NCBI RefSeq assembly: GCF_014297365.1
Contig: NZ_JACOQD010000001.1
Span: 186,001-250,000 of the forward strand
DNA: 64,000 nucleotides
From: Winogradskyella echinorum
GTDB taxonomy: Bacteria > Bacteroidota > Bacteroidia > Flavobacteriales > Flavobacteriaceae
Direction: 5' to 3'
Shown: positions 1 through 8,259 of the stretch, one piece after another
Layout of the letters: each line of letters opens with the position of its first letter
How positions within the stretch are numbered: position 1 is the first letter of the stretch
Program-made: the position numbers and the translations under genes
The notes under the pieces: generated by a model
What the model was told of the DNA's origin: nothing
Databases searched by the model: none
Seen by the model: only the letters and a program-made list of their open reading frames with translations

Positions 1-121
1 ATGTACCTAACCAGAAATCGAACGCTATATGTTCTTCTGTACAGCATTTGCAACTTGTATTTTGAGCGGTCACAGATAAGGTGAAAATTGAAAATACAAT
101 TGCTATAAATAAATGTTTCAT
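1..121 (-). CDS. N-terminal part of a secreted protein (FDFWLG family), cut by the window edge
   Basis: An ORF starting at 121 runs off the left edge. The first 40 residues are visible: a signal peptide (MKHLFIAIVF... ending SVTAQ), a Cys-rich stretch (CKCC) and then the motif AFDFWLGT. This motif is typical of bacterial secreted proteins of the DUF1579-like group, which contain FDFWxGxW near the mature N-terminus. Their function is not established. Only the extreme N-terminus is in view, so the family assignment rests on one motif. Confidence 0.6.
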   Translation of the reverse strand, partial: MKHLFIAIVFSIFTLSVTAQNTSCKCCTEEHIAFDFWLGT

Positions 122-184
122 AGTAATTTGATTTGCACTAAGTTATTAAACAACATTTAATTATATGCTAATATTAACATAACA

Positions 185-212
185 TTGATTGCACATAGTC
201 AGTCTATCTTTG
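185..212 (+). promoter_or_regulatory. Bacteroidota-type promoter
   Basis: A TTG at 185-187 is followed after 17 bases by TATCTTTG at 205-212. This matches the Bacteroidota housekeeping pattern of a -33 TTTG-like element and a -7 TAnnTTTG. It points into a region with no protein gene that ends in a strong terminator at 277-307. Confidence 0.55.
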
Positions 213-218
213 CAGTGC

Positions 219-307
219 AAAAGAGACATTTGTTAGGTTTTAAAGAAAAGATTAAAACAGTTAGTTAGTTAAGAAGTCGGCATTTAGTTAGGTGCCGATT
301 TTTTTAT
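219..307 (+). ncRNA. Candidate small RNA of about 85-90 nt
   Basis: This interval lies between the promoter at 185-212 and an intrinsic terminator at 277-307. It has no ORF of note, and both flanking genes are on the minus strand, so the plus-strand transcript would be free-standing. The 5' end (about 219) is inferred from the -7 box and the 3' end from the U tract. The family is unknown. An alternative is a cryptic terminator reached by antisense transcription. Confidence 0.45.
277..307 (+). terminator. Rho-independent terminator
   Basis: The stem TCGGCA / TGCCGA (277-282 with 293-298) is followed by ATTTTTTTAT. The T run is present only for plus-strand transcripts. Confidence 0.7.
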
Positions 308-1084
308 TTATGGATGTAATATATTAAAATACTCATAAGACTTGAGTAGCCTGCTACCATACCAAGAAAACATTTCTCCATCCACAATTTTAATTTTTTT
401 ATTTAAAAACTGAGTTTGTAATTCTGCAATATGATTTTCTTTAAATGGAAATGGTTCACTTGAAAGAAAAATAAGATCAGCCTCTTTCAATTTAGAATTA
501 TTTAAATCAATCTCTGGATATCGAGTTTCATCTGCAAATACATTTGAAAAACAAGCTTCATTAATCATAATATTAATAAATGTGTCAGATGCAGCAACCA
601 TCCAAGGGTTTTTCCAAATAAAATAAGCGACTTTTATTTTCTTTATATTTTTAGATTGATATGCTTCACGCTCTTGTTGAATACTTTTAATAATATCAGA
701 AGCTCTGGTTTTAACATTAAAGATGTTACCATACATTGAAATAAGCTCAAAACAATCTTTAAGGTTATAAATATCACTAATATGAATTGGCGCAAAAGCC
801 TCTAACTCCTCTATAATGTCTTTAGTGTTCTCTTCCTTATTACACAGAATAATATCTGGTTTAAGCGCTTTTATTTTTTCTATATTAATTTGCTTTGTAC
901 CACCAACTACGGCTTTTGATATTCTTAAGTGCTTAGGATGAACACAAAACTTAGTAACACCAACAAGTGAAGCTTCCAAACCTAAATCTACTAATAGTTC
1001 GGTTTGAGAAGGCACTAACGAAATTATTCGTTTTGGTGTTTTATTAATTTGAATTTCTCTATTGAGTTGGTCTTTAAAAATCAT
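308..1084 (-). CDS. Helical-backbone substrate-binding protein (BtuF-like) of an ABC metal/cobalamin system
   Basis: The protein of about 258 aa resembles periplasmic-binding proteins of the BtuF/FepB fold: PKRIISLVPSQTELLVDLGL near the start, GVTKFCVHP, GGTKQINIEKIKALKPDIIL, then a long helix and a second lobe (VAYFIWKNPWMVAASDTFIN). This fold binds cobalamin, haem or siderophore-iron for uptake. No signal peptide is visible, as in many Bacteroidota members that are annotated this way. A start at 1084 (MIFKDQ) is preferred to an upstream ATG at 1099 because the homologous beta strand begins there. No transporter subunits are adjacent, so the ligand cannot be named. Confidence 0.75.
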   Translation of the reverse strand: MIFKDQLNREIQINKTPKRIISLVPSQTELLVDLGLEASLVGVTKFCVHPKHLRISKAVVGGTKQINIEKIKALKPDIILCNKEENTKDIIEELEAFAPIHISDIYNLKDCFELISMYGNIFNVKTRASDIIKSIQQEREAYQSKNIKKIKVAYFIWKNPWMVAASDTFINIMINEACFSNVFADETRYPEIDLNNSKLKEADLIFLSSEPFPFKENHIAELQTQFLNKKIKIVDGEMFSWYGSRLLKSYEYFNILHP

Positions 1085-1118
1085 ACAAAAAGATGCCAAA
1101 ACAAGTTCGGCATAACAG

Positions 1119-1934
1119 TTAATTAGATAGGATTTCTTTCATCTGCAACTGCAACTCTTCAGCTTTTTTAGCCGCTGCTTCAGCAAAATCTTCATCTTGC
1201 GACGCATAAATAATTCCTCTTGAAGAATTTATCAGTAATCCAACAGAATCATTCATTCCATATTTACAAACATCTTGTAAATTCCCTCCTTGTGCTCCAA
1301 CACCAGGTACTAACAAAAAACTATCTGGAATAATCTTTCTAATATCACCTAAAAACTCAGCTTTAGTAGCACCTACCACATACATTAAATTTTCTGAATT
1401 CTGCCAAGATTTAGAAGTTTCTAATACTTGCTTGTATAACTCTATACCATCAACTGTTTTAGTTTGAAAGTCAAATGCACCTTGATTAGAAGTTAAGGCT
1501 AACAGAATGGTATGCTTATTCTTAAAAGCCAAGAAAGGCTCCACAGAATCTTTTCCCATATAAGGTGCAACTGTTACACTATCGAAGCCCAAATCGTCGA
1601 AAAAAGCTTTGGCGTACATAGTACTTGTATTACCAATATCTCCACGTTTAGCGTCTGCTATGGTATAAATATCTGGATGGTTTATATTGAGATAGTTAAT
1701 CGTTTTTTCTAATGCTTGCCAACCTTTAAGGCCGTATGCTTCGTAGAAGGCAGTGTTTGGTTTGTAAGCCACACATAAATGATGTGTTGCATCTATGATT
1801 GCTTTATTAAATGCGAAAATAGGATCTCCTTCTTTTAATAAATGCTTTGGTATTTTATTTAAATCCACGTCTAATCCAATGCAGAGGAAGGATTTCTTTT
1901 GTTTAATTTGGTTTACTAGTTGTTGTGTTGTCAT
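1119..1934 (-). CDS. pyrF: Orotidine 5'-phosphate decarboxylase, class II type
   Basis: Catalyses OMP to UMP, the last step of de novo pyrimidine synthesis, in the cytoplasm. The 271 aa carry GLDVDL at 20-25, KPNTAFYE at 58-65 and the signature [13 protein letters not shown] at 92-104 with catalytic Asp94, Lys96 and Asp99. The phosphate loop PGVGAQGG is near the C-terminus. The length fits the longer PyrF subfamily seen in Bacteroidota and mycobacteria. The start codon directly abuts the stop of the signal peptidase gene (1934/1935), so the two are probably translated from one message. Confidence 0.96.
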   Translation of the reverse strand: MTTQQLVNQIKQKKSFLCIGLDVDLNKIPKHLLKEGDPIFAFNKAIIDATHHLCVAYKPNTAFYEAYGLKGWQALEKTINYLNINHPDIYTIADAKRGDIGNTSTMYAKAFFDDLGFDSVTVAPYMGKDSVEPFLAFKNKHTILLALTSNQGAFDFQTKTVDGIELYKQVLETSKSWQNSENLMYVVGATKAEFLGDIRKIIPDSFLLVPGVGAQGGNLQDVCKYGMNDSVGLLINSSRGIIYASQDEDFAEAAAKKAEELQLQMKEILSN

Positions 1935-2606
1935 CTAAAAATTAATTAAAACTGTACCAAGTATATGTTCTTCATTTACAAAACCTCTATATCTTGAATC
2001 ATAAGAATTATCTCTATTATCTCCAGAAAAAAAGTATTTTCCTTCCGGTAATATAATTGGTCCAAAATTATTGAAAGTCCAATCAGAGTTATTTATGAAA
2101 ATTTCCTTAGATAAATTATCTCTTCCCGAGAAATAATATCTTTCTAATTCTACTGGAAGGTTTTTTACAAATGAATCATCTAAAAAAACCCTAATTGTAT
2201 CAGAACTATAATGCGAATAGGGCTCTGGATTTTCAACTTTATCTTTAATATACTTATCATAATATTCAGGCATTATCTGATACTGAAATCTTAAATCAAG
2301 TTCTTCATCAATATTTTTTCCATTAACAAAATAATACCCGTTTTTACATTCTAAGGTATCCCCTGGAATCGCAATTAATCTTTTCACTATTGTCCAACCA
2401 TCTAAACTATCTGAATATTTAAAATATGCAAAGTCTAAACGTTTTGGGCTTTTTAAGCTAGAACCTAAAATTGTAGTTCCTAATTTTAAATTTGGTTCAC
2501 TAGATGTTGAAGATATACTATATGTTCTTAAAACCCCTGACCATCTAAACAAAATCACGAACACTATAAATGCTGCTATGAGAAATATGATATTTTTCTT
2601 GCTCAT
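1935..2606 (-). CDS. lepB: Signal peptidase I (S26 family)
   Basis: A membrane-anchored serine/lysine protease that removes signal peptides from exported proteins. One transmembrane helix spans about residues 5-20. The catalytic serine box reads SSEPN (Ser35), where most family members have SMxPT. The lysine box [11 protein letters not shown] has Lys75, and the C-terminal box [15 protein letters not shown] is clear. The substituted first box and the 223-aa length suggest a divergent or second SPase I rather than the main one. The ATG follows directly on the U tract of the prfA terminator, an unusual arrangement. The downstream gene pyrF starts at its stop codon. Confidence 0.85.
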   Translation of the reverse strand: MSKKNIIFLIAAFIVFVILFRWSGVLRTYSISSTSSEPNLKLGTTILGSSLKSPKRLDFAYFKYSDSLDGWTIVKRLIAIPGDTLECKNGYYFVNGKNIDEELDLRFQYQIMPEYYDKYIKDKVENPEPYSHYSSDTIRVFLDDSFVKNLPVELERYYFSGRDNLSKEIFINNSDWTFNNFGPIILPEGKYFFSGDNRDNSYDSRYRGFVNEEHILGTVLINF

Positions 2607-2630
2607 AAAAAAAGCCTCATAATGAGGCTC
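2607..2630 (-). terminator. Terminator of prfA abutting the next start codon
   Basis: Read on the minus strand, AGCCTCA...TGAGGCT forms a stem followed by seven T residues that run straight into the ATG of the signal peptidase gene at 2606. Efficient termination would leave that ATG at the RNA end; read-through would place a hairpin where the ribosome binds. Confidence 0.75.
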
Positions 2631-2634
2631 AAAT

Positions 2635-3711
2635 TTAAATTACATCGTCATTAGCTTTCAACAATTCTGTATTTTCAGCTAACATTAATTCGTCTATTAT
2701 TTTTTGAATATCACCATTAATGATATTTGATAAATCGTAAAGCGTTAATCCAATTCTATGATCAGTTACACGTCCTTGAGGATAATTATAGGTTCTAATC
2801 TTGGCTGATCTATCACCAGAACTTACCATACTTTTACGTTTTTCAGAATCTGCCGCTTGTTGTTTCGCTAACTCTAAATCGTATAAACGTGAACGTAAAA
2901 CTTTTAAGGCTTTTTCTAAGTTTTTATGTGATGATTTCTGATCTTGACAACTTACAATCATTCCTGTTGGCTCGTGATGTAACTTAATAGCAGAATAGGT
3001 TGTATTAACCGATTGACCACCAGGACCAGTTGATGTAGTACGCTCAATACGTACTTCGGTCATGTCTAATTCATAATCAAATTCTTCTGCTTCTGGTAAT
3101 ACCATTACTGTTGCGGCACTTGTATGTACTCGACCTTGCGTTTCGGTTTGTGGCACACGTTGCACACGGTGCACACCAGCTTCAAACTTTAAAGTACCGT
3201 AAACATCTTCACCAGACACTTCAAAAATAATTTCTTTAAAACCACCAGATGTTCCATCACTCTGACTTACAACATCGACTTTCCAGCCTTTATCGCTACA
3301 GTATTTTGAATACATCCTAAATAAATCACCTGCAAAAATACTAGCTTCATCTCCACCTGTACCAGCTCTAACTTCTACAACTACATTTTTAGCATCGTCT
3401 GGATCTTTCGGAATCAACATAAAACGAATTTCTTCCTCTAGCTTATCAATGGTTTCTTTAGATTCATCGAGTTGCATTTTGGCCATATCTACCATTTCTG
3501 CATCAGAACCATCTGCAATAATTTCTTCCGCTTCCGAAATATTATCTAAGGCTTCTTTATATATTTCTCCTTTATCTACAATGAGTTTTAAATCCTTGTA
3601 TTCTTTCATCAGCTTAGTGTAACGCTGCTGATCTGCGATAATATCTGGTTGAATAATAAGGTCATTTACCTCATCAAAACGTTGCTTTATTATCTGTATT
3701 TTCTCTAACAT
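2635..3711 (-). CDS. prfA: Peptide chain release factor 1
   Basis: Recognises UAA and UAG stop codons and triggers peptide release. At 358 aa it has normal RF1 length. The stop-codon-reading PxT motif is PQT at 187-189, within [19 protein letters not shown]. The peptidyl-tRNA hydrolysis motif GGQ is at 231-233, with a coiled N-terminal domain before it. There is no RF2-type frameshift. It starts a minus-strand group with the signal peptidase and pyrF, separated from them by a terminator. Confidence 0.97.
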   Translation of the reverse strand: MLEKIQIIKQRFDEVNDLIIQPDIIADQQRYTKLMKEYKDLKLIVDKGEIYKEALDNISEAEEIIADGSDAEMVDMAKMQLDESKETIDKLEEEIRFMLIPKDPDDAKNVVVEVRAGTGGDEASIFAGDLFRMYSKYCSDKGWKVDVVSQSDGTSGGFKEIIFEVSGEDVYGTLKFEAGVHRVQRVPQTETQGRVHTSAATVMVLPEAEEFDYELDMTEVRIERTTSTGPGGQSVNTTYSAIKLHHEPTGMIVSCQDQKSSHKNLEKALKVLRSRLYDLELAKQQAADSEKRKSMVSSGDRSAKIRTYNYPQGRVTDHRIGLTLYDLSNIINGDIQKIIDELMLAENTELLKANDDVI

Positions 3712-3732
3712 CTCTCTTCAAAAATTGAATTT

Positions 3733-3740
3733 CAAAAATA
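3733..3740 (-). promoter_or_regulatory. prfA: -7 box of the prfA promoter
   Basis: On the minus strand the sequence TATTTTTG matches TAnnTTTG and lies 22 bases before the prfA start. The -33 region is only T-rich (GTTTTAA), so just half of the promoter is well supported. Confidence 0.45.
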
Positions 3741-3828
3741 CGATAATTTATGAATTTTAAAACGTCACTTATAAGTACATATCAACATTTAAAAATAAAA
3801 TAGCTAAAACATACGTTACACTATTATT

Positions 3829-4116
3829 ATGCAGCGACTCCTAGCTATACTTGCATTTTATAAACCGTTTGTAGTTTGGTCTTTTGTTATCACCGCAGTT
3901 ATAGGTTTTTTTAACCCTCAACTAGTGCCAGCAATAGTTACCAAATTATTTCTAACGGTTTTTGCGTGGTATTATGTTAGCGAAACACCTAACAAACGAA
4001 AATTAACCTTTTATAAAAATTTAGGAATATCGCCTTTGAAGCTATTTTCCTCAATTTTTATTGTAGACTGCATTTTAACGATAGGTTTCCTTATATTATT
4101 TAAGGAATTTACATAA
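3829..4116 (+). CDS. Small hydrophobic membrane protein, probable ABC partner
   Basis: A 95-aa protein with about three transmembrane stretches (residues 12-27, 32-48, 70-90). No catalytic motif or recognised family. It ends 8 bases before an ABC ATPase gene on the same strand, so it is probably co-expressed and may form or assist the membrane part of that transporter. It is too small for a standard permease unless it oligomerises. The role is inferred from context only. Confidence 0.6.
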   Translation: MQRLLAILAFYKPFVVWSFVITAVIGFFNPQLVPAIVTKLFLTVFAWYYVSETPNKRKLTFYKNLGISPLKLFSSIFIVDCILTIGFLILFKEFT

Positions 4117-4124
4117 ACAAAATA

Positions 4125-4784
4125 ATGATATTTGAATTAGACAATGTAGAACTTTACTTTAAAAACAAAAGAATTTTAAACGGCATATACCTAAAGGCTG
4201 AAACTGGACAAGTAACAGCTATTTTAGGTAGAAATGGCTGTGGCAAAAGTAGTTTGCTAAATATTGCATTTGGAAATTTAAAACCCAAATACAAGCTAAT
4301 TAGACTTAACAGCAAACCGCTTTTAAAACCTTTATATTTAACAGGCTTAACAAAGTATCTACCTCAATATAATTTTATTCCATCTGGAATAAAACTCTCT
4401 TTTGTTTTTAAATTATATCAATTAGATTGGGATTCTTTTACTGAAAATTTTGAAGCATTTTCAATTTATAAAAGTTCTAAACTGAAAGCCTTATCTGGAG
4501 GTGAAAGACGTATTGTAGAAACCTATATTATTTTAAAAACGAAAAGTGATATTGTATTTTTAGACGAACCTTTTTCGCACCTATCTCCTTTACATATTGA
4601 AACTGTAAAACAAATGATTGCCGAAGAAAAAGAACATAAAGTCATTATTATTTCAGACCACTTGTATCAGCATATAATTGAAGTTTCTGATACAATCTAC
4701 TTGCTAAAAAACGGAGCCACAAAAAAGATTGAAAAACTTACAGAACTCGAAGATTACAAATATTTGAGTGAAGGCAGTCTTTAG
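4125..4784 (+). CDS. ABC transporter ATP-binding protein
   Basis: A 219-aa nucleotide-binding domain: Walker A GRNGCGKSS (35-43), Q-loop region YLPQYNF (79-85), signature LSGGERR (123-129), Walker B IVFLDEP (143-149) and H-loop His179 (IIISDH). It powers transport across the inner membrane. The only candidate permease nearby is the 95-aa protein directly upstream, and the substrate is unknown. The signature and both Walker motifs are intact, so it should be active. Confidence 0.9.
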   Translation: MIFELDNVELYFKNKRILNGIYLKAETGQVTAILGRNGCGKSSLLNIAFGNLKPKYKLIRLNSKPLLKPLYLTGLTKYLPQYNFIPSGIKLSFVFKLYQLDWDSFTENFEAFSIYKSSKLKALSGGERRIVETYIILKTKSDIVFLDEPFSHLSPLHIETVKQMIAEEKEHKVIIISDHLYQHIIEVSDTIYLLKNGATKKIEKLTELEDYKYLSEGSL

Positions 4785-5795
4785 TTAAGGCTTTGCACTA
4801 GCATTTATAATATTATCTAAATCTACAACAACACCTACACCTAAAATTTGTTTCCATTGCAGTTTTGGACCTTCAATTACAAACTCTTCGTTGGTCATTT
4901 CGTTTCTTTCAACTTCAATTTTAATATCATTATCGTACCTAAGATGTGAGCCTAATGTTGCTTTTACATATTTATTGACTTTCATGTCTAGATTCAATTC
5001 CCACTCAATATCTATATTACCAAAACTATTAATGTAATCCGTATATAAACGCAGAAGACTGTTCACTTTTATATTTTCAAATACCTCTTCTTGATATTGA
5101 TTTGTTAGTAAAATACCGAGTTCTTGTCTTACTTTTTTTCCATCTTTAATAATATTGCCCTCCAAATCATAGATAGCAGGATCTACACCAAAAGCGCCTT
5201 TATTTGCTAATTCATCATTTAAAACAAAAGTGGTCTTTAAGGTAAAAGGAGATGCATAAAAAGACAAACGTTCAATATGTCTACCATATTCCATTCCTAA
5301 ACCAAAAAACATATAACCTGGTGCCAAAAATTCTGAAATAGGTTCATCTCTATTTGGGTAATTATAGCCATTTGCTAACTGCGAATTAAAACTAAACTTA
5401 GCAGAATAAAACCAATTACTTTTTGGGTCTTTTTCGAGGCCTACATTAGAAATTACCTCAATAACATCATCTGTTTTTCTTATTTCCTTATCTGCTTGCT
5501 TATTTAATCCATAACGAATATTAAAATTTGAATTCCAAAACCATTTTTCTTGTTTGTATTTAGCAGATGCTTTCCCTGTAATAATTCCAGAAATAGAATT
5601 AGTACCTCCGGAATTCCAGTTGGTAAAAGACACTTGGTTAAGCGTTAAACCGACTTCTTTCTTTGTTCGCCACCCCAATTTTACGGCTTCTTTCTTTTTT
5701 TTCTTCTTATAAAGATATAATGAATCTGGCTGTGCAAATAGATGGCTAGAGCAAATAATAAATATGCTTAAGATAAACCAAGAATTAGTTTTCAT
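4785..5795 (-). CDS. DUF3078 family protein, predicted outer-membrane beta-barrel
   Basis: The signal peptide (cleaved near LFAQ) is followed by a Lys-rich patch with six consecutive lysines. The Bacteroidota DUF3078 hallmark LTLNQVSFTNWNSGGTNSIS comes next, then alternating amphipathic strands to the C-terminus. The function of the family is not known. The gene lies 13 bases downstream of purM and is probably read through from it, an arrangement that need not mean a functional link. Confidence 0.8.
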   Translation of the reverse strand: MKTNSWFILSIFIICSSHLFAQPDSLYLYKKKKKKEAVKLGWRTKKEVGLTLNQVSFTNWNSGGTNSISGIITGKASAKYKQEKWFWNSNFNIRYGLNKQADKEIRKTDDVIEVISNVGLEKDPKSNWFYSAKFSFNSQLANGYNYPNRDEPISEFLAPGYMFFGLGMEYGRHIERLSFYASPFTLKTTFVLNDELANKGAFGVDPAIYDLEGNIIKDGKKVRQELGILLTNQYQEEVFENIKVNSLLRLYTDYINSFGNIDIEWELNLDMKVNKYVKATLGSHLRYDNDIKIEVERNEMTNEEFVIEGPKLQWKQILGVGVVVDLDNIINASAKP

Positions 5796-5808
5796 ATTTA
5801 TATAATAA

Positions 5809-6987
5809 TTAATAAATAAATGTACCGTATTGACTTTTTATGGTAAGTTTTTTAGCACTTGACGCTTCTACTCTACCAATAATTTTTGCATCTACATTAA
5901 AAGATTTTGAAATTTCTATTATGTTGTCAGCCACTTCTGGTTTAACATACAATTCCATACGATGCCCACAGTTAAATACTTGATACATTTCTTTCCAGTC
6001 CGTTTTAGATTGTTCTTGAATAAGTTTAAATAACGGAGGAATTGGAAACATATTATCTTTTATAATATGAAGGTTATCTATAAAATGAAGAATTTTGGTT
6101 TGAGCTCCTCCACTACAATGCACCATTCCATGTACTGAATCACTATTAAACTTATTTAGAATGGCTTTTATAATTGGAGCATAAGTACGTGTTGGTGACA
6201 ATACTAATTTACCTGCATCTAATGGTGAATCTTCAACTGAATCTGTCAGTTTAGTTTGCCCTGAATATACCAAATCTTCTGGTACAGATGCATCAAAGCT
6301 TTCAGGATACTTATCTGCTAAGTATTTAGAAAACACATCGTGTCTTGCAGAGGTCAATCCATTACTTCCCATACCACCATTATATTCGGTTTCGTAAGAA
6401 GCTTGCCCAAAAGACTCTAACCCAATAATAACATCTCCTTCAGCAATATTTGCATTATCAATAACCTCGCTTCTTTTTATACGTGCTGTGACTGTAGAAT
6501 CAACTATAATTGTTCTTACTAAATCACCAACATCTGCAGTTTCACCTCCTGTAGAATGAATAGTTACTCCAAAAGATTTTAAATCTTCTATTAATTCTTC
6601 AGTACCGTTAATGATGGCCGAAATCACCTCTCCAGGAATTAAATTTTTGTTTCTTCCTATAGTAGAAGACAACATAATATTGTCCGTTGCTCCAACACAA
6701 AGTAAATCGTCAATATTCATTATTAAGGCATCTTGTGCTATACCTTTCCATACTGAAACATCGCCAGTTTCTTTCCAATACATATAAGCTAATGACGACT
6801 TTGTACCTGCTCCATCTGCATGCATTATTAAACAGTAATCCTCATCATTGGTTAAATAATCTGGCACTATTTTACAAAATGCTTTTGGAAACAGTCCTTT
6901 ATCAATATTTTTTATAGCATTATGTACATCTTCTTTTGATGCAGAAACTCCTCGCTGTGCATATCTTTTACTGACCGAACTACTCAT
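5809..6987 (-). CDS. purM: Phosphoribosylformylglycinamidine cyclo-ligase (AIR synthase)
   Basis: Converts FGAM and ATP to AIR, the fifth step of de novo purine synthesis. At 392 aa it is of the longer Bacteroidota type. Visible landmarks are YAQRGVSASKEDVHNAI at the start, the ATP-binding stretch HADGAGTKSSLAYMYW, NIDDLLCVGATDN, the STGGETADVGDLVRTI loop and a conserved CSGGAQTK segment. It lies 24 bases after an outer-membrane protein gene and 13 bases before DUF3078, which suggests co-transcription. Confidence 0.96.
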   Translation of the reverse strand: MSSSVSKRYAQRGVSASKEDVHNAIKNIDKGLFPKAFCKIVPDYLTNDEDYCLIMHADGAGTKSSLAYMYWKETGDVSVWKGIAQDALIMNIDDLLCVGATDNIMLSSTIGRNKNLIPGEVISAIINGTEELIEDLKSFGVTIHSTGGETADVGDLVRTIIVDSTVTARIKRSEVIDNANIAEGDVIIGLESFGQASYETEYNGGMGSNGLTSARHDVFSKYLADKYPESFDASVPEDLVYSGQTKLTDSVEDSPLDAGKLVLSPTRTYAPIIKAILNKFNSDSVHGMVHCSGGAQTKILHFIDNLHIIKDNMFPIPPLFKLIQEQSKTDWKEMYQVFNCGHRMELYVKPEVADNIIEISKSFNVDAKIIGRVEASSAKKLTIKSQYGTFIY

Positions 6988-7011
6988 TCTACTTTTATCT
7001 TATTTTTTGCC

Positions 7012-7710
7012 CTACAAAAATAAGGATTGCGTTTTATTATAAGTAAGGATTGGATTGGAATTAATAACAGTTTTTAACTTTTTGCGTAACTCTTCCTTTT
7101 TCTTATTACCGCCAAAGTAAATATTAAGCCCTAAACCCATGCGCATAAATGTATCATCGGATTCCCCTTCTATTAGCCCTTCTAATTCATCGGTAAACAT
7201 ATAATTATATTCACCAAAAAGCTTAAGACCTACACCTTCTGCAACAATATACTCAAATCCAAAACCTCCTTGGGCCTTTGTTGCGGTTGTATCAAAATAA
7301 TTATTTGCGTTGTAACCTCCACCTGCATACAAGTAAGGTGTAAATTTGGTGTAAGGACTTAATAGAAATTCTAAATTTAGATCAAAAGACATATATCCTT
7401 CGTTATAAACTTCTTTAAACGCAACGTTATACTTATTGTAAATAAAGTTGATATTTAAGTGACTTGTTATATGTAGTTTATAACCTACTCTAAAATATAA
7501 CTCGAATTCTGCATCTGGATAATCAGCATTTGCAATAGCAGAACCAGCTGCTAAATCAATTGCATGAGACCCTCTATAATTATAAAAAGAAAACCTTCTA
7601 ATATTAGATTTATCACTCTTCTCATCAGTTACCTCTTGAGAATATGAAATACTTACACTTGTTAGGGTCATAACTACACCAAATAGTATAGTATGGAATT
7701 TAGTAATCAT
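7012..7710 (-). CDS. Outer-membrane beta-barrel protein
   Basis: A 232-aa protein with a signal peptide (cleavage near ISYSQ). It has repeated amphipathic strands and aromatic-Gly patterns (LYAGGGYNANNYF, GVGLKLFGEYNYMF, RMGLGLNIYFGG), as in porin-family OmpA-like barrels of Bacteroidota. The basic C-terminal tail after the last strand (NKKKEELRKKLK) is unusual for a barrel, which normally ends in an aromatic residue. No ligand can be inferred. It is first in a group with purM. Confidence 0.7.
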   Translation of the reverse strand: MITKFHTILFGVVMTLTSVSISYSQEVTDEKSDKSNIRRFSFYNYRGSHAIDLAAGSAIANADYPDAEFELYFRVGYKLHITSHLNINFIYNKYNVAFKEVYNEGYMSFDLNLEFLLSPYTKFTPYLYAGGGYNANNYFDTTATKAQGGFGFEYIVAEGVGLKLFGEYNYMFTDELEGLIEGESDDTFMRMGLGLNIYFGGNKKKEELRKKLKTVINSNPILTYNKTQSLFL

Positions 7711-7815
7711 ATATACCTTAAATTAAAGGTAAGTTTTCTTCATTGAAGATTTTGAGGAGGCTCACAATATAGAAAAATAATTGTGAAATAATATCTATGA
7801 TTATAGAATTAACAA

Positions 7816-7855
7816 AAACAAAAAAGATAAAACCGAATAAACGATTTTATCTTTT
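7816..7855 (-). terminator. Hairpin terminator downstream of the small secreted peptide gene
   Basis: AAAAGATAAAA and TTTTATCTTTT (7822-7832 with 7845-7855) form a long A/T-rich stem closed by CG...CG. On the minus strand it is followed by T-rich sequence. It may work in both directions. Confidence 0.6.
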
Positions 7856-7896
7856 CTCTAACTGGTAAAAATACCTTTATAGTGTAATCTTATTTT

Positions 7897-8034
7897 TTAA
7901 GATTCTGCTTGTAGTTTGGATTGAATGTTAACAACATCATCTTTAGTAACGTTATTCAGATCTTCTGAATTATCTTGAGAAAGAATTAGAGTTGCACCCA
8001 CAAGTATAGCTACACTAAGTAGTAACTTTTTCAT
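7897..8034 (-). CDS. Small secreted peptide of 45 aa
   Basis: Starting at 8034 (MKKLLLSVAILVG...), the ORF encodes a clear Sec signal peptide and a mature part of about 24 polar residues (DNSEDLNNVTKDDVVNIQS). An upstream in-frame ATG at 8103 would add a second hydrophobic stretch and is less likely. The gene has its own -7 box (8061-8068) and terminator (7816-7855), which argues that it is real despite its size. The function is unknown. Confidence 0.6.
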   Translation of the reverse strand: MKKLLLSVAILVGATLILSQDNSEDLNNVTKDDVVNIQSKLQAES

Positions 8035-8060
8035 TTTACAAATATTGATTAATAGCACTA

Positions 8061-8068
8061 CAAAGATA
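8061..8068 (-). promoter_or_regulatory. -7 box of the small peptide gene promoter
   Basis: TATCTTTG on the minus strand is a perfect TAnnTTTG, 26 bases upstream of the start at 8034. TTTTTA about 17 bases further upstream may serve as the -33 element. Confidence 0.55.
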
Positions 8069-8259
8069 AACAATAAACGTAATGTAAAAAGTACTAAACT
8101 CAATTATTTAACATGTAATTAATGTCTTTTCGACAACTAGCTTAAGTCATCGATAAACGACACTAAATACGCACTTTAAACTAATTTAAATACGTAAAAA
8201 TACGTACGTCATAACATTAATTTCATGTTTAGAAACAAACATTAAGAACTGTACTAGTA

